From assembly GCA_045617525.1 (NCBI GenBank), contig JAZLIT010000079.1, positions 1 to 9,482 of the forward strand: a DNA stretch of 9,482 nucleotides. Reading direction: 5' to 3'. A program made the translations under genes and the position numbers. The notes under the pieces were generated by a model. That model was given only the letters and a program-made list of their open reading frames with translations, did no database searches and was not told the origin of the DNA. Positions 1-5,478 of the stretch are shown here, in pieces (the stretch's first letter is position 1; each line of letters opens with the position of its first letter). This DNA is from JAZLIT01 sp045617525 (lineage in GTDB: Bacteria > Bacillota > Bacilli > Bacillales_A > Planococcaceae).

Positions 1-19
1 TAGTCCGGAGTGCAAAAGA

Positions 20-238
20 TTATTTAAAACGGTATGTGATACGACCGCGAGTTAAATCATAAGGAGATAACTCAATAGTAACCTTATCTCCAGGAAGAAT
101 ACGGATAAAGTGCATACGAATCTTTCCAGAAACGTGTGCAAGCACAGTGTGCCCATTTTCTAATTCTACCTTAAACATCGCGTTTGGCAAAGTCTCAACT
201 ATTGTACCTTCGACTTCAATTACATCGTCTTTCGCCAT
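20..238 (-). CDS. infA: Translation initiation factor IF-1
   Basis: IF1 binds the A site of the 30S subunit and acts with IF2 and IF3 in start-codon selection. The 72-residue product (MAKDDVIEVEGTIVETLPNA...) is the normal family length and is a single OB-fold (S1-like) domain: the strands around residues 6-36 and 49-71 and the conserved segment GKIRMHFIRILPGDKV (38-53) are plain. I chose the ATG at 238, giving the family-typical MAKDD start. A TTG directly upstream at 241 is in frame and lies 7 nt from the AGGGAG ribosome binding site (10 nt for the ATG), so an extra N-terminal Met is possible. In Bacillus the gene is followed by rpmJ and rpsM, which would lie outside this window. The gene directly upstream is normally map or a small KOW gene; here it is a decayed map remnant. 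Identification is secure; only the exact start is slightly uncertain. Confidence 0.97.
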   Translation of the reverse strand: MAKDDVIEVEGTIVETLPNAMFKVELENGHTVLAHVSGKIRMHFIRILPGDKVTIELSPYDLTRGRITYRFK

Positions 239-273
239 CAACTCTCGTCTCCCTTCTATATGCTATTTCTAAG

Positions 274-288
274 TCCCTAAACTAGGGA
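274..288 (-). other. Small stem-loop upstream of infA
   Basis: TCCCTA-gtt-TAGGGA on the transcribed strand forms a 6-bp perfect stem with a 3-nt loop. It sits at the 3' edge of the map remnant, whose last frame ends at the TAG at 279-277, about 35 nt before the infA start. No U-tract follows, so it is not a convincing terminator. Function is unknown and it may be chance. Confidence 0.4.
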
Positions 289-508
289 TCCAAGCAACTG
301 TTTTCTCCAATTAAGAAGCAACTCGTTTAACATACGTTGGATTGTATGAGAGATGATCATCGAAAGACGCTCGTCTGGTTTCGCTTCACACAATCCACGG
401 GAATACACATGCTCCAGTAAAGGAACAGTTTCCCTTATGTTAACACGATAGCCGGAATGTCTTGGATGAGAGATTCATACCCGTTACACAGATGCTTCCA
501 CGAAACCC

Positions 509-539
509 ATTATACCTTTTATGAGATGTCATTACACAA
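509..539 (-). promoter_or_regulatory. Possible sigma-A promoter inside map remnant (second candidate)
   Basis: A perfect -10 box TATAAT (514-509) is preceded 19 nt upstream by TTGTGT (539-534), a poor -35 at a long spacing. The TATAAT coincides with the Tyr-Asn codons of the conserved YNG motif of the former map gene, so it may be a coding relic. It faces infA. Low confidence. Confidence 0.25.
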
Positions 540-563
540 TAAAGTGCTCAACCTCATTATTGA

Positions 564-592
564 TATATACCGGGCACATTATGCTTTTGCAA
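564..592 (-). promoter_or_regulatory. Possible sigma-A promoter inside map remnant, facing infA
   Basis: On the minus strand TTGCAA (592-587) is followed after exactly 17 nt by TATATA (569-564), a fair match to the TTGACA-N17-TATAAT consensus. It would initiate near 557, about 320 nt before infA. The -35 overlaps former Leu-Gln codons of map, so coincidence is possible. If real, it would give infA and the downstream alpha-operon genes a source of transcription separate from the ribosomal-protein block. Confidence 0.35.
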
Positions 593-661
593 CTCTCAAA
601 ATTTATGTTTCGTTGTTGCACCGCATGCTTCCCGCAGAAGCTCTAGCGTCCTAGCCGGGTA

Positions 662-1315
662 TCAGCTGCGGCTGCTCAGTAATAGAGCGTCAAGATCAGC
701 AAATACTTTTGAAATATGTTGCTGTCCATCAATATTTGTTAGAACACCTTTGGCTTGATAGAAATCAAGTAAAGGTTGTGCTTGATTCATATTAACTTCT
801 AGACGGTTTGTCACCGTTTCAGGATTATCATCCGCACGTGTATAAAGTTCGCCGCCATCTTTATCACATTTACCATCCTCAGCTGGAGGATTGAAAATTA
901 AGTGGTAAGATGAACCACAAGTTTTACAAATACGTCGACCACTTAGACGAGCTATTAATTCATCTTTTTCAACTTGAATGTTGATAGTGTGTTCAACCGG
1001 ACGACCAAGATCTTCAAGGATGCTATCTAAAGCCTCAGCTTGAGGAACTGTTCTAGGGAACCCATCTAATAAGAATCCTTTTTCGCAATCGGCTTGAGCA
1101 AGTCGTTCACGAACAATACCAATCGTTACTTCATCAGGAACTAGAGCTCCTTGGTCCATAAACGATTTAGCCTGTAAGCCTAGTTCTGTACCATCTTTAA
1201 TAGCGGCACGGAACATGTCTCCAGTAGAAATATGAGGGATTGCGTACTTCTCAACAATTTTGTCTGCCTGTGTACCTTTACCAGCTCCAGGTAAACCCAT
1301 TAAAACGATATTCAT
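662..1315 (-). CDS. adk: Adenylate kinase, zinc-lid type
   Basis: This cytoplasmic enzyme catalyses ATP + AMP = 2 ADP. The 217-residue product is full length for the long-lid bacterial form. Visible features are the P-loop GLPGAGKGT (7-15), the NMP-binding region with STGDMFR (30-36), the DGFPRT segment (84-89), and the LID domain (about 126-164) containing the zinc set C130, C133, C150 and D153, the Cys-Cys-Cys-Asp arrangement known from Bacillus Adk. The ATG at 1315 follows AAAGGGGAG by 9 nt. It lies 63 nt downstream of secY, as in other Bacillales, and that spacer holds a strong hairpin. The C-terminal tail (ALLLSSRS) is Ser-rich and unlike the LLGGL-type end expected from Bacillus. It is followed directly, in the same frame after a TGA, by the map remnant, so the tail may have been altered when map decayed. 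Identification is certain. Confidence 0.98.
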   Translation of the reverse strand: MNIVLMGLPGAGKGTQADKIVEKYAIPHISTGDMFRAAIKDGTELGLQAKSFMDQGALVPDEVTIGIVRERLAQADCEKGFLLDGFPRTVPQAEALDSILEDLGRPVEHTINIQVEKDELIARLSGRRICKTCGSSYHLIFNPPAEDGKCDKDGGELYTRADDNPETVTNRLEVNMNQAQPLLDFYQAKGVLTNIDGQQHISKVFADLDALLLSSRS

Positions 1316-1340
1316 ACGTAATTGCTCCCCTTTAAAACTT

Positions 1341-1377
1341 GCTAGTTTCAGGAAACATGACGTTTCCTAAAACCAAC
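1341..1377 (-). other. Strong stem-loop between secY and adk
   Basis: In the mRNA, GTTTTAGGAAAC and GTTTCCTGAAAC pair as a 12-bp stem (one G-U) around a 5-nt loop GTCAT. Four more pairs (three wobble) extend it to 16. It begins 1 nt after the secY TAG. AAGTTTTAAA follows the 3' arm, only four U residues, so it is at most a weak attenuator. The adk ribosome binding site lies outside the stem. Possible roles are RNA processing, 3'-end protection or partial termination; none can be shown here. Confidence 0.75.
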
Positions 1378-1378
1378 A

Positions 1379-2677
1379 CTATTTCATAAAGCCTTTATAA
1401 TGACGCTTAACTAGTTGAGACTCTAACTGTTTCATTGTCTCTAACGCTACCCCTACTACGATAATCATGCTTGTTCCGCCGATTTGAGCCGACGCAGGCA
1501 AGTTCATGAAATTAATAAATAGGATTGGCATAACAGAAATGGCAACAAGGAATAGTGCACCAACAAGTGTTAAACGATAAAGAACTTTAGTTAAATAAGC
1601 TTGAGTGTCATTACCTGGGCGAATGCCTGGGATATAAGCACCTTGCTTTTTCAAGTTGTCTGACACATTTTCCGGATTCACCTGAATGAATGCATAGAAA
1701 TATGTGAAGGCAACAATTAGTGCAACATAGATCAACATCCCGACAGGTTTTGAGTAATCAAAAGTGTTTTGGATGAAGGCTGTTACATTATTATCACCGA
1801 AGAACGTAGCAAGCGTTTGTGGTGTAACAATAAACGCAATTGCAAAGATTACCGGAATAACCCCTGCAGCATTTACTTTTAACGGTAAATGCGTTTGTTG
1901 AGCACCAACAGTAGCTGCGCCACGACCAGCAACTCGTTTAGCATATTGAATTGGTATTTTACGCAACGCTTGTTGGATGTAAATTACAGCAACTACAACA
2001 GCCAGTATGACTAAAACTAATAATACTAGGATCAAAATGTTAATAAACAATTGATCTTTTGCACCTTCAATTTTTTGTGCATACAATTGGTTTACCGCAT
2101 TAGGCATCGCAGCAACGATACCAGCGAAGATTATGATAGAAATACCATTACCAACACCATTTGCAGTGATTTGCTCAGACAGCCATAAAAGGAAAGCAGT
2201 ACCTGCAGTTAACACAACAGAGATAGTTAAGTACGATCCGATACTAGTATCACTTATTAATGTTCCACCATACATGGCGTTGAAACCATAACTCATAGCG
2301 AAAGATTGAATAAATGCTAGACCAATTGTGAAATAACGTGTGAATTGAGCAAGTTTACGTCGCCCAACCTCACCTTGTTTCGCCCATTCTGCAAACTTCG
2401 GAACAACATCCATTTGTAGAAGTTGAACAATAATTGAGGCTGTGATGTATGGCATAATCCCCATCGCGAAGATCGAGAAGTTTGCTAATGCACCACCGCC
2501 AAACGTATTAAGGAAACCAACGAGATTAAACTCGTCAACAGCCTTTAATACATTTGCGTCAACGTTTGGTACCGGGATATAAGTCCCGATACGGAAAACG
2601 ATTAACATTAATAGTGTAAAGATGATTTTATTTCTTATATCTCGAACGCGCATAAAGTTAGAGATCGTCTGAAACAT
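1379..2677 (-). CDS. secY: Protein translocase subunit SecY
   Basis: SecY is the membrane channel of the Sec translocon. With SecE and SecG, and driven by SecA or the ribosome, it exports or inserts proteins. The 432-residue product is the normal length. Ten hydrophobic segments can be followed, at roughly 17-36, 65-88, 113-132, 147-167, 177-196, 209-234, 267-287, 311-333, 366-386 and 398-416. The plug region (about 50-66), the cytosolic loop C4 (about 237-262) and the C5 loop with NPENVSDNLKKQGAYIPGIRPG split at 334-355, the SecA/ribosome contact region, are intact. The ATG overlaps the rplO stop by one base (TAATG), and its GAGGTG ribosome binding site lies in the last codons of rplO, so translation is probably coupled. 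This is the only integral membrane protein in the window. Confidence 0.98.
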   Translation of the reverse strand: MFQTISNFMRVRDIRNKIIFTLLMLIVFRIGTYIPVPNVDANVLKAVDEFNLVGFLNTFGGGALANFSIFAMGIMPYITASIIVQLLQMDVVPKFAEWAKQGEVGRRKLAQFTRYFTIGLAFIQSFAMSYGFNAMYGGTLISDTSIGSYLTISVVLTAGTAFLLWLSEQITANGVGNGISIIIFAGIVAAMPNAVNQLYAQKIEGAKDQLFINILILVLLVLVILAVVVAVIYIQQALRKIPIQYAKRVAGRGAATVGAQQTHLPLKVNAAGVIPVIFAIAFIVTPQTLATFFGDNNVTAFIQNTFDYSKPVGMLIYVALIVAFTYFYAFIQVNPENVSDNLKKQGAYIPGIRPGNDTQAYLTKVLYRLTLVGALFLVAISVMPILFINFMNLPASAQIGGTSMIIVVGVALETMKQLESQLVKRHYKGFMK

Positions 2678-3117
2678 TAAATCACCTCGATAGATCCGCC
2701 AGCGTTCTCGATTGCTTCTTTAGCAGAAGCTGAGAACTTGTGAGCTTTTACAGTAAGCTTTTTAGAAAGCGTACCATGGCCTAGAATTTTAATTCCAGCT
2801 TTTTCATTACTCACGATTCCAGTTTCTAATAATAATGCAGCAGTTACTTCTGCACCATCTTCGAAACGGTTTAAAGCGTCAAGGTTAACGATAGCGTATT
2901 CTTTACGATTAATATTCGTAAATCCACGTTTCGGTATACGACGGAATAGTGGGTTTTGACCCCCCTCGAATCCTGGGCGAACGCCGCCGCCAGAACGAGA
3001 GTTTTGACCTTTATGTCCTCGACCTGAAGTTTTACCGTTACCAGAACCGATACCACGACCAACGCGGTTACGTACTTTACGTGAACCTTCTGCTGGTTTT
3101 AACTCATGAAGTTTCAT
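2677..3117 (-). CDS. rplO: 50S ribosomal protein L15
   Basis: L15 is a late-assembly protein of the large subunit that threads a basic, Gly-rich N-terminal extension into 23S rRNA. The 146-residue product starts MKLHELKPAEGSRK and has the expected GRGIGSGNGKTSGRGHKG stretch (20-37), followed by RSGGGVRPGFEGGQ (41-54) and the globular C-terminal half with LGHGTLSKKLTVKAHKFS (112-129). I placed the start at the ATG at 3117 because it follows AAGGAGGTG with good spacing. An in-frame ATG at 3141 lies before the ribosome binding site and would add an atypical 8-residue leader. The stop overlaps the secY start by one base. The initiation region closely resembles that of rplX. Confidence 0.97.
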   Translation of the reverse strand: MKLHELKPAEGSRKVRNRVGRGIGSGNGKTSGRGHKGQNSRSGGGVRPGFEGGQNPLFRRIPKRGFTNINRKEYAIVNLDALNRFEDGAEVTAALLLETGIVSNEKAGIKILGHGTLSKKLTVKAHKFSASAKEAIENAGGSIEVI

Positions 3118-3152
3118 AGTGGGTGGCACCTCCTTGTTCATTTTAGTTGAAA

Positions 3153-3332
3153 TTAGATTTCTTTAACAGTAACTAAGTGAGCTACTTTTGTAATCATTCC
3201 GCGCATAGCTTCGTTATCAGCTTGTACGACAGTTTGATTTAATTTACGTAAGCCTAAAGCCTCAACAACTTTACGTTGGTTTGGTTTAGAACCGATTACA
3301 GATTTAGTAAGGGTAATTTGTAATTTTGTCAT
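3153..3332 (-). CDS. rpmD: 50S ribosomal protein L30
   Basis: L30 is a small large-subunit protein contacting 23S rRNA, present in Bacillus but absent from some other bacteria. The 59-residue form (MTKLQITLTKSVIGSKPNQR...) matches family length and retains the core LGLRKLNQTVVQ split around residues 27-38, and the end RGMITKVAHLVTVKE (44-58). Two ATG codons are adjacent (3335 and 3332). I prefer the second, which gives the family length and puts the purine-rich site 7 nt away instead of 4; the other would add only one Met. It follows rpsE by 14 nt and precedes rplO by 35 nt. Confidence 0.95.
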   Translation of the reverse strand: MTKLQITLTKSVIGSKPNQRKVVEALGLRKLNQTVVQADNEAMRGMITKVAHLVTVKEI

Positions 3333-3339
3333 CATAATT

Positions 3340-3348
3340 CCCCCCCTT
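3340..3348 (-). promoter_or_regulatory. Unusual all-G ribosome binding site of rpmD
   Basis: The mRNA reads AAGGGGGGG, whose first two bases are the last two of the rpsE TAA stop. A run of seven G replaces the AGGAGG seen before nearly every other gene here, so pairing with 16S rRNA would need G-U pairs. Terminating rpsE ribosomes sit directly on it, which suggests coupling or reinitiation (inference). Confidence 0.6.
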
Positions 3349-3847
3349 ATCCTAGAATTTCTTCCACTGATTTACCACGTAGTTTCGCAACGTCCTCTAC
3401 GCGTTTTAATTCAGTTAATCCTTTAACAGTAGCACGTACCATGTTAATTGGTGTGCTAGAGCCTAGTGATTTAGAAAGAATATCAGTAATACCAGCAAGT
3501 TCAAGTACAGCACGAACTGGACCACCAGCGATTACTCCTGTACCAGGAGCTGCAGGTTTAATTAAGATTGAACCTGCACCGAAGCGACCTTGCACTAAGT
3601 GTGGAGTAGTTCCACCCACGCGTGGTACTTCGATTAAGTTTTTCTTCGCATCTTCAACAGCTTTGCGGATTGCGTCTGGAACCTCTTGGGCTTTACCAGT
3701 ACCGAAACCTACATGACCGTTCTTATCTCCAACTACAACAAGTGCAGTGAAGCGGAAGCGACGTCCACCTTTTACAACTTTAGCAACACGGTTAATAGTA
3801 ACAACGCGTTCTTCAAGTTCTAGTTTGTTTGCGTCAATTCGACTCAT
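3347..3847 (-). CDS. rpsE: 30S ribosomal protein S5
   Basis: S5 sits near the mRNA entry channel and decoding region of the small subunit and is a fidelity and spectinomycin-response protein. The 166-residue product has the N-terminal double-stranded-RNA-binding-like domain (about 11-75) with the loop VAKVVKGGRRFRF (21-33), where spectinomycin-resistance changes map in the family, and here it looks wild type. The second domain (about 84-160) has GTGVIAGGPVRAVLELAG (102-119), the segment SKSLGSSTPINMVRAT (125-140) and the end KLRGKSVEEILG. The ATG at 3847 follows AAGGAGG by 10 nt. It lies 21 nt after rplR, and its stop codon forms the first bases of the rpmD ribosome binding site. Confidence 0.98.
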   Translation of the reverse strand: MSRIDANKLELEERVVTINRVAKVVKGGRRFRFTALVVVGDKNGHVGFGTGKAQEVPDAIRKAVEDAKKNLIEVPRVGGTTPHLVQGRFGAGSILIKPAAPGTGVIAGGPVRAVLELAGITDILSKSLGSSTPINMVRATVKGLTELKRVEDVAKLRGKSVEEILG

Positions 3848-3868
3848 GAAGTATGTCCCTCCTTTTTA

Positions 3869-4228
3869 TTAAAATTGTAAGCCGTTTTCACGTGCAGCTT
3901 CAGCTAAAGCTTTCACACGTCCATGATATAAGTAACCACCACGGTCAAATACAACAGCAGTAATATTTTTTTCAACAGCGCGTTTTGCAATCATTTCACC
4001 GATTTTAGCAGCTGCTTCTACGTTTGCACTAGCACCCTCGAAAGCTTTTTCTTGAGAGTTAGCAGAAACTAAAGTTACGCCAGCTACGTCATCGATTAAT
4101 TGTGCATAGATGTTTTTGTTTGAACGGAATACGTTTAAACGAGGAACTGAAGCAGTACCAGAGATCTTAGCACGAACACGCCCATGACGTTTCTTACGAA
4201 CTTGATTTTTATCTTGTTTCGTAATCAT
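3869..4228 (-). CDS. rplR: 50S ribosomal protein L18
   Basis: L18 binds 5S rRNA with L5 and helps build the central protuberance. The 119-residue product (MITKQDKNQVRKKRHGRVRA...) has the basic N-terminus, the SGTASVPRLNVFRSNKNIYAQLIDD core split at about 24-47, and the strongly conserved FDRGGYLYHGRVKALAEAA motif (94-112). I chose the ATG at 4228, 8 nt after AAGGAG. A GTG three codons upstream (4237) overlaps that site and would add only MTS, so it is unlikely. The 42-nt spacer from rplF contains a hairpin that includes the rplF stop codon. Confidence 0.97.
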   Translation of the reverse strand: MITKQDKNQVRKKRHGRVRAKISGTASVPRLNVFRSNKNIYAQLIDDVAGVTLVSANSQEKAFEGASANVEAAAKIGEMIAKRAVEKNITAVVFDRGGYLYHGRVKALAEAARENGLQF

Positions 4229-4250
4229 AGAGGTCACTCCTTTTCTAGAT

Positions 4251-4273
4251 TAATGCAACTTTAAGCTGCATTA
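4251..4273 (-). other. Stem-loop overlapping the rplF stop codon
   Basis: The 23-nt inverted repeat TAATGCAGCTT / AAGTTGCATTA around a tiny loop pairs nearly end to end with one G-U. The first three bases of its 5' arm are the rplF TAA, so a terminating ribosome must hold it open. TTAATCTAG follows, with no U-tract, so it is not an intrinsic terminator. The rplR ribosome binding site lies about 10 nt beyond it and stays free. Confidence 0.75.
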
Positions 4274-4810
4274 TTTACCTGTTTTACCTTCTTTACGACG
4301 AACAACTTCGCCTTCGTAACGAATACCTTTACCTTTATACGGCTCTGGTGGACGAACGTCACGAATGTTTGATGCTAAAGCACCAACGCGTTCTTTAGAA
4401 ATACCTTTAACGATGATTTTAGTGTTAGTCGGAACTTCCACTTCAACACCAGCTTCAGGTGTGAATTCTACCGGATGAGAGAAACCTACGTTTAATACAA
4501 GTTTTGAACCTTGTAATGACGCACGGTAACCTACACCGATTAATTCTAGTGAGCGAGTGAAACCTTCAGAAACACCAGTTACCATGTTAGCAAGTAACGC
4601 ACGAGTTGTACCGTGGTTAGTACGGTGTTCTTTAGAATCAGATGGACGTACTACAGTTAGTACAGCACCATCTATTGTAATTGTCATATCTTGATGGAAT
4701 TGACGAGTTAATTCGCCTTTAGGTCCTTTAACAGTAACGATGTTGTCAGCAGCGACTTCAACCGTTACGTTAGCAGGGACCTCGATAAGTTTTTTACCTA
4801 CGCGAGACAT
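4271..4810 (-). CDS. rplF: 50S ribosomal protein L6
   Basis: L6 binds 23S rRNA near the sarcin-ricin loop and the GTPase centre, and is important for late 50S assembly. The 179-residue product shows the two duplicated L6 folds (about 1-81 and 82-179) and the signature PPEPYKGKGIRY (154-165), followed by a basic tail VVRRKEGKTGK. The ATG at 4810 follows ACGGAGGTG by 7 nt. It is 31 nt after rpsH. The stop codon is built into a hairpin that fills part of the spacer before rplR. No anomalies appear in the protein. Confidence 0.98.
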   Translation of the reverse strand: MSRVGKKLIEVPANVTVEVAADNIVTVKGPKGELTRQFHQDMTITIDGAVLTVVRPSDSKEHRTNHGTTRALLANMVTGVSEGFTRSLELIGVGYRASLQGSKLVLNVGFSHPVEFTPEAGVEVEVPTNTKIIVKGISKERVGALASNIRDVRPPEPYKGKGIRYEGEVVRRKEGKTGK

Positions 4811-4841
4811 TTAAGATGCACCTCCGTTCTTTTATTACTAA

Positions 4842-5240
4842 TTACCAAATGTATGCTAAGATTTCTCCGCCAGCTTGTTTAGCGCGAGCTTCTTTATCAG
4901 TTAATAAACCTTGTGAAGTTGATACTAAAGCGATACCTAGACCGTTTAATACTCTTGGAACTTCATTTGTTTTAGCATATACACGTAAACCAGGTTTAGA
5001 GATACGCTTAAGACCAGTAATTACGCGCTCGTTATCTTTACCATATTTTAAGAAAATACGGATGATACCTTGCTTGTTGTCTTCTACATATTCTACATCA
5101 CGAACGAAACCTTCACGCTTAAGAATTTCAGCGATCTCTTTCTTTACATTAGAAGCAGGAACTTCTAATTTCTCGTGACGTACCATGTTTGCATTACGAA
5201 TGCGTGTAAGCATATCTGCAATCGGATCAGTCATTGTCAT
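4842..5240 (-). CDS. rpsH: 30S ribosomal protein S8
   Basis: S8 is a primary 16S rRNA-binding protein of the central domain. In E. coli it also represses its own operon by binding the rplE region, and whether that applies here is not visible. The 132-residue length equals that of Bacillus S8. The N-terminus MTMTDPIADMLTRIRNAN and the RNA-binding C-terminal segment with STSQGLLTDKEARAKQAGGE (107-126), ending in AYIW, are intact. The ATG at 5240 follows AAGGAGGT at normal distance. It lies 31 nt after rpsN and 31 nt before rplF. Confidence 0.98.
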   Translation of the reverse strand: MTMTDPIADMLTRIRNANMVRHEKLEVPASNVKKEIAEILKREGFVRDVEYVEDNKQGIIRIFLKYGKDNERVITGLKRISKPGLRVYAKTNEVPRVLNGLGIALVSTSQGLLTDKEARAKQAGGEILAYIW

Positions 5241-5271
5241 GAAAATTTACCTCCTTCCCAAAATTAGGGGA

Positions 5272-5457
5272 TTACCAGCTGGCCTTTTTAACGCCAGGAA
5301 TTTGTCCCTTATAAGCAAGTTCACGGAAACAAATACGGCAAAGTTTAAATTTGCGATATACAGAGTGTGGACGGCCACAGCGTTCACAACGTGTATATTC
5401 TTGTACTTTAAATTTTTGCGTGCGTTGTTGTTTAACGATCATTGATTTTTTAGCCAC
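5272..5457 (-). CDS. rpsN: 30S ribosomal protein S14, zinc-binding (type Z)
   Basis: S14 is a late-assembling protein of the 30S head. This is the short 61-residue zinc form: C24 and C27 (CERC) and C40 and C43 (CRIC) make a complete four-cysteine ribbon, followed by the conserved FRELAYKGQIPGVKKASW tail. Bacillus often also carries a zinc-free S14 elsewhere, induced when zinc is short; the present copy is the zinc-dependent housekeeping version. The start is a GTG at 5457, placed 8 nt after AAGGAGG and giving the family-standard MAKKSM. It lies 21 nt after rplE. Confidence 0.98.
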   Translation of the reverse strand: MAKKSMIVKQQRTQKFKVQEYTRCERCGRPHSVYRKFKLCRICFRELAYKGQIPGVKKASW

Positions 5458-5478
5458 GTTTTCGCCCTCCTTGTTTTA

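Larger units (their letters stand above)
277..658 (-). pseudogene. map: Decayed methionine aminopeptidase (map) remnant
   Basis: In Bacillus, map sits between adk and infA and encodes the roughly 248-residue enzyme that removes the initiator Met. Here about 380 nt remain, with recognisable blocks in order. Positions 646-566 read LELLREAC... then, after an in-frame TGA (598-596), ELQKHNVPGI, matching the N-terminal REAG...ELKKHIKPGI region. Positions 520-482 read KRYNGFRGSICVT, matching KGYNGFRGSICVS. Positions 479-435 in a second frame read YESLIQDIPAIVLT, matching NEELVHGIPGSRVL. Positions 420-280 in the third frame read LLEHVYSRGLCEAKPDERL then SMIISHTIQ, matching ...YKGLQEAKPGERLSNISHAIQ. 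The stretch with the two metal-binding Asp residues is deleted, and the C-terminal part with the remaining His/Glu ligands is gone. Stops, two frame changes and deletions make it non-functional. The match is to the family sequence as I remember it, not to a computed alignment. Confidence 0.88.

Noticed and set aside
277..474. Open minus-strand frame containing SHTIQRMLNEL, first considered a Spo0E-like small phosphatase or a new small protein
   Set aside because: It lacks the SQELD signature and correct spacing and has no credible start. EAKPDERL and SHTIQ fit methionine aminopeptidase much better.
457..654. 65-codon open frame on the plus strand in the adk-infA gap
   Set aside because: It is antisense to the map remnant, has no good ribosome binding site and no recognisable protein features. 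The opposite strand explains the sequence better.
622..671. Imperfect inverted repeat CCGCAG ... CTGCGG at the adk end as a terminator
   Set aside because: The stem is only 6 bp with a long imperfect interior and no U-tract follows.
1331..1377. secY-adk hairpin as a classical Rho-independent terminator
   Set aside because: Only four U follow after a 3-nt gap, and adk directly downstream has no visible promoter of its own, so full termination is unlikely.
2871..3062. 63-codon minus-strand frame inside rplO
   Set aside because: It is an out-of-frame shadow of the Gly/Arg-rich L15 coding sequence with no separate ribosome binding site.
3441..3716. 91-codon plus-strand open frame opposite rpsE
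   Set aside because: It is a mirror of the conserved rpsE codons with low-complexity composition and no initiation signals. The same applies to the other plus-strand frames opposite rpsH, rpsN, rplE, rplN, rplP, rpsC and rpsS.
5241..5271. TCCC ... GGGA pairing in the rpsN-rpsH spacer as another intergenic hairpin
   Set aside because: It has only 4 bp around an 8-nt loop, too weak to list beside the others.
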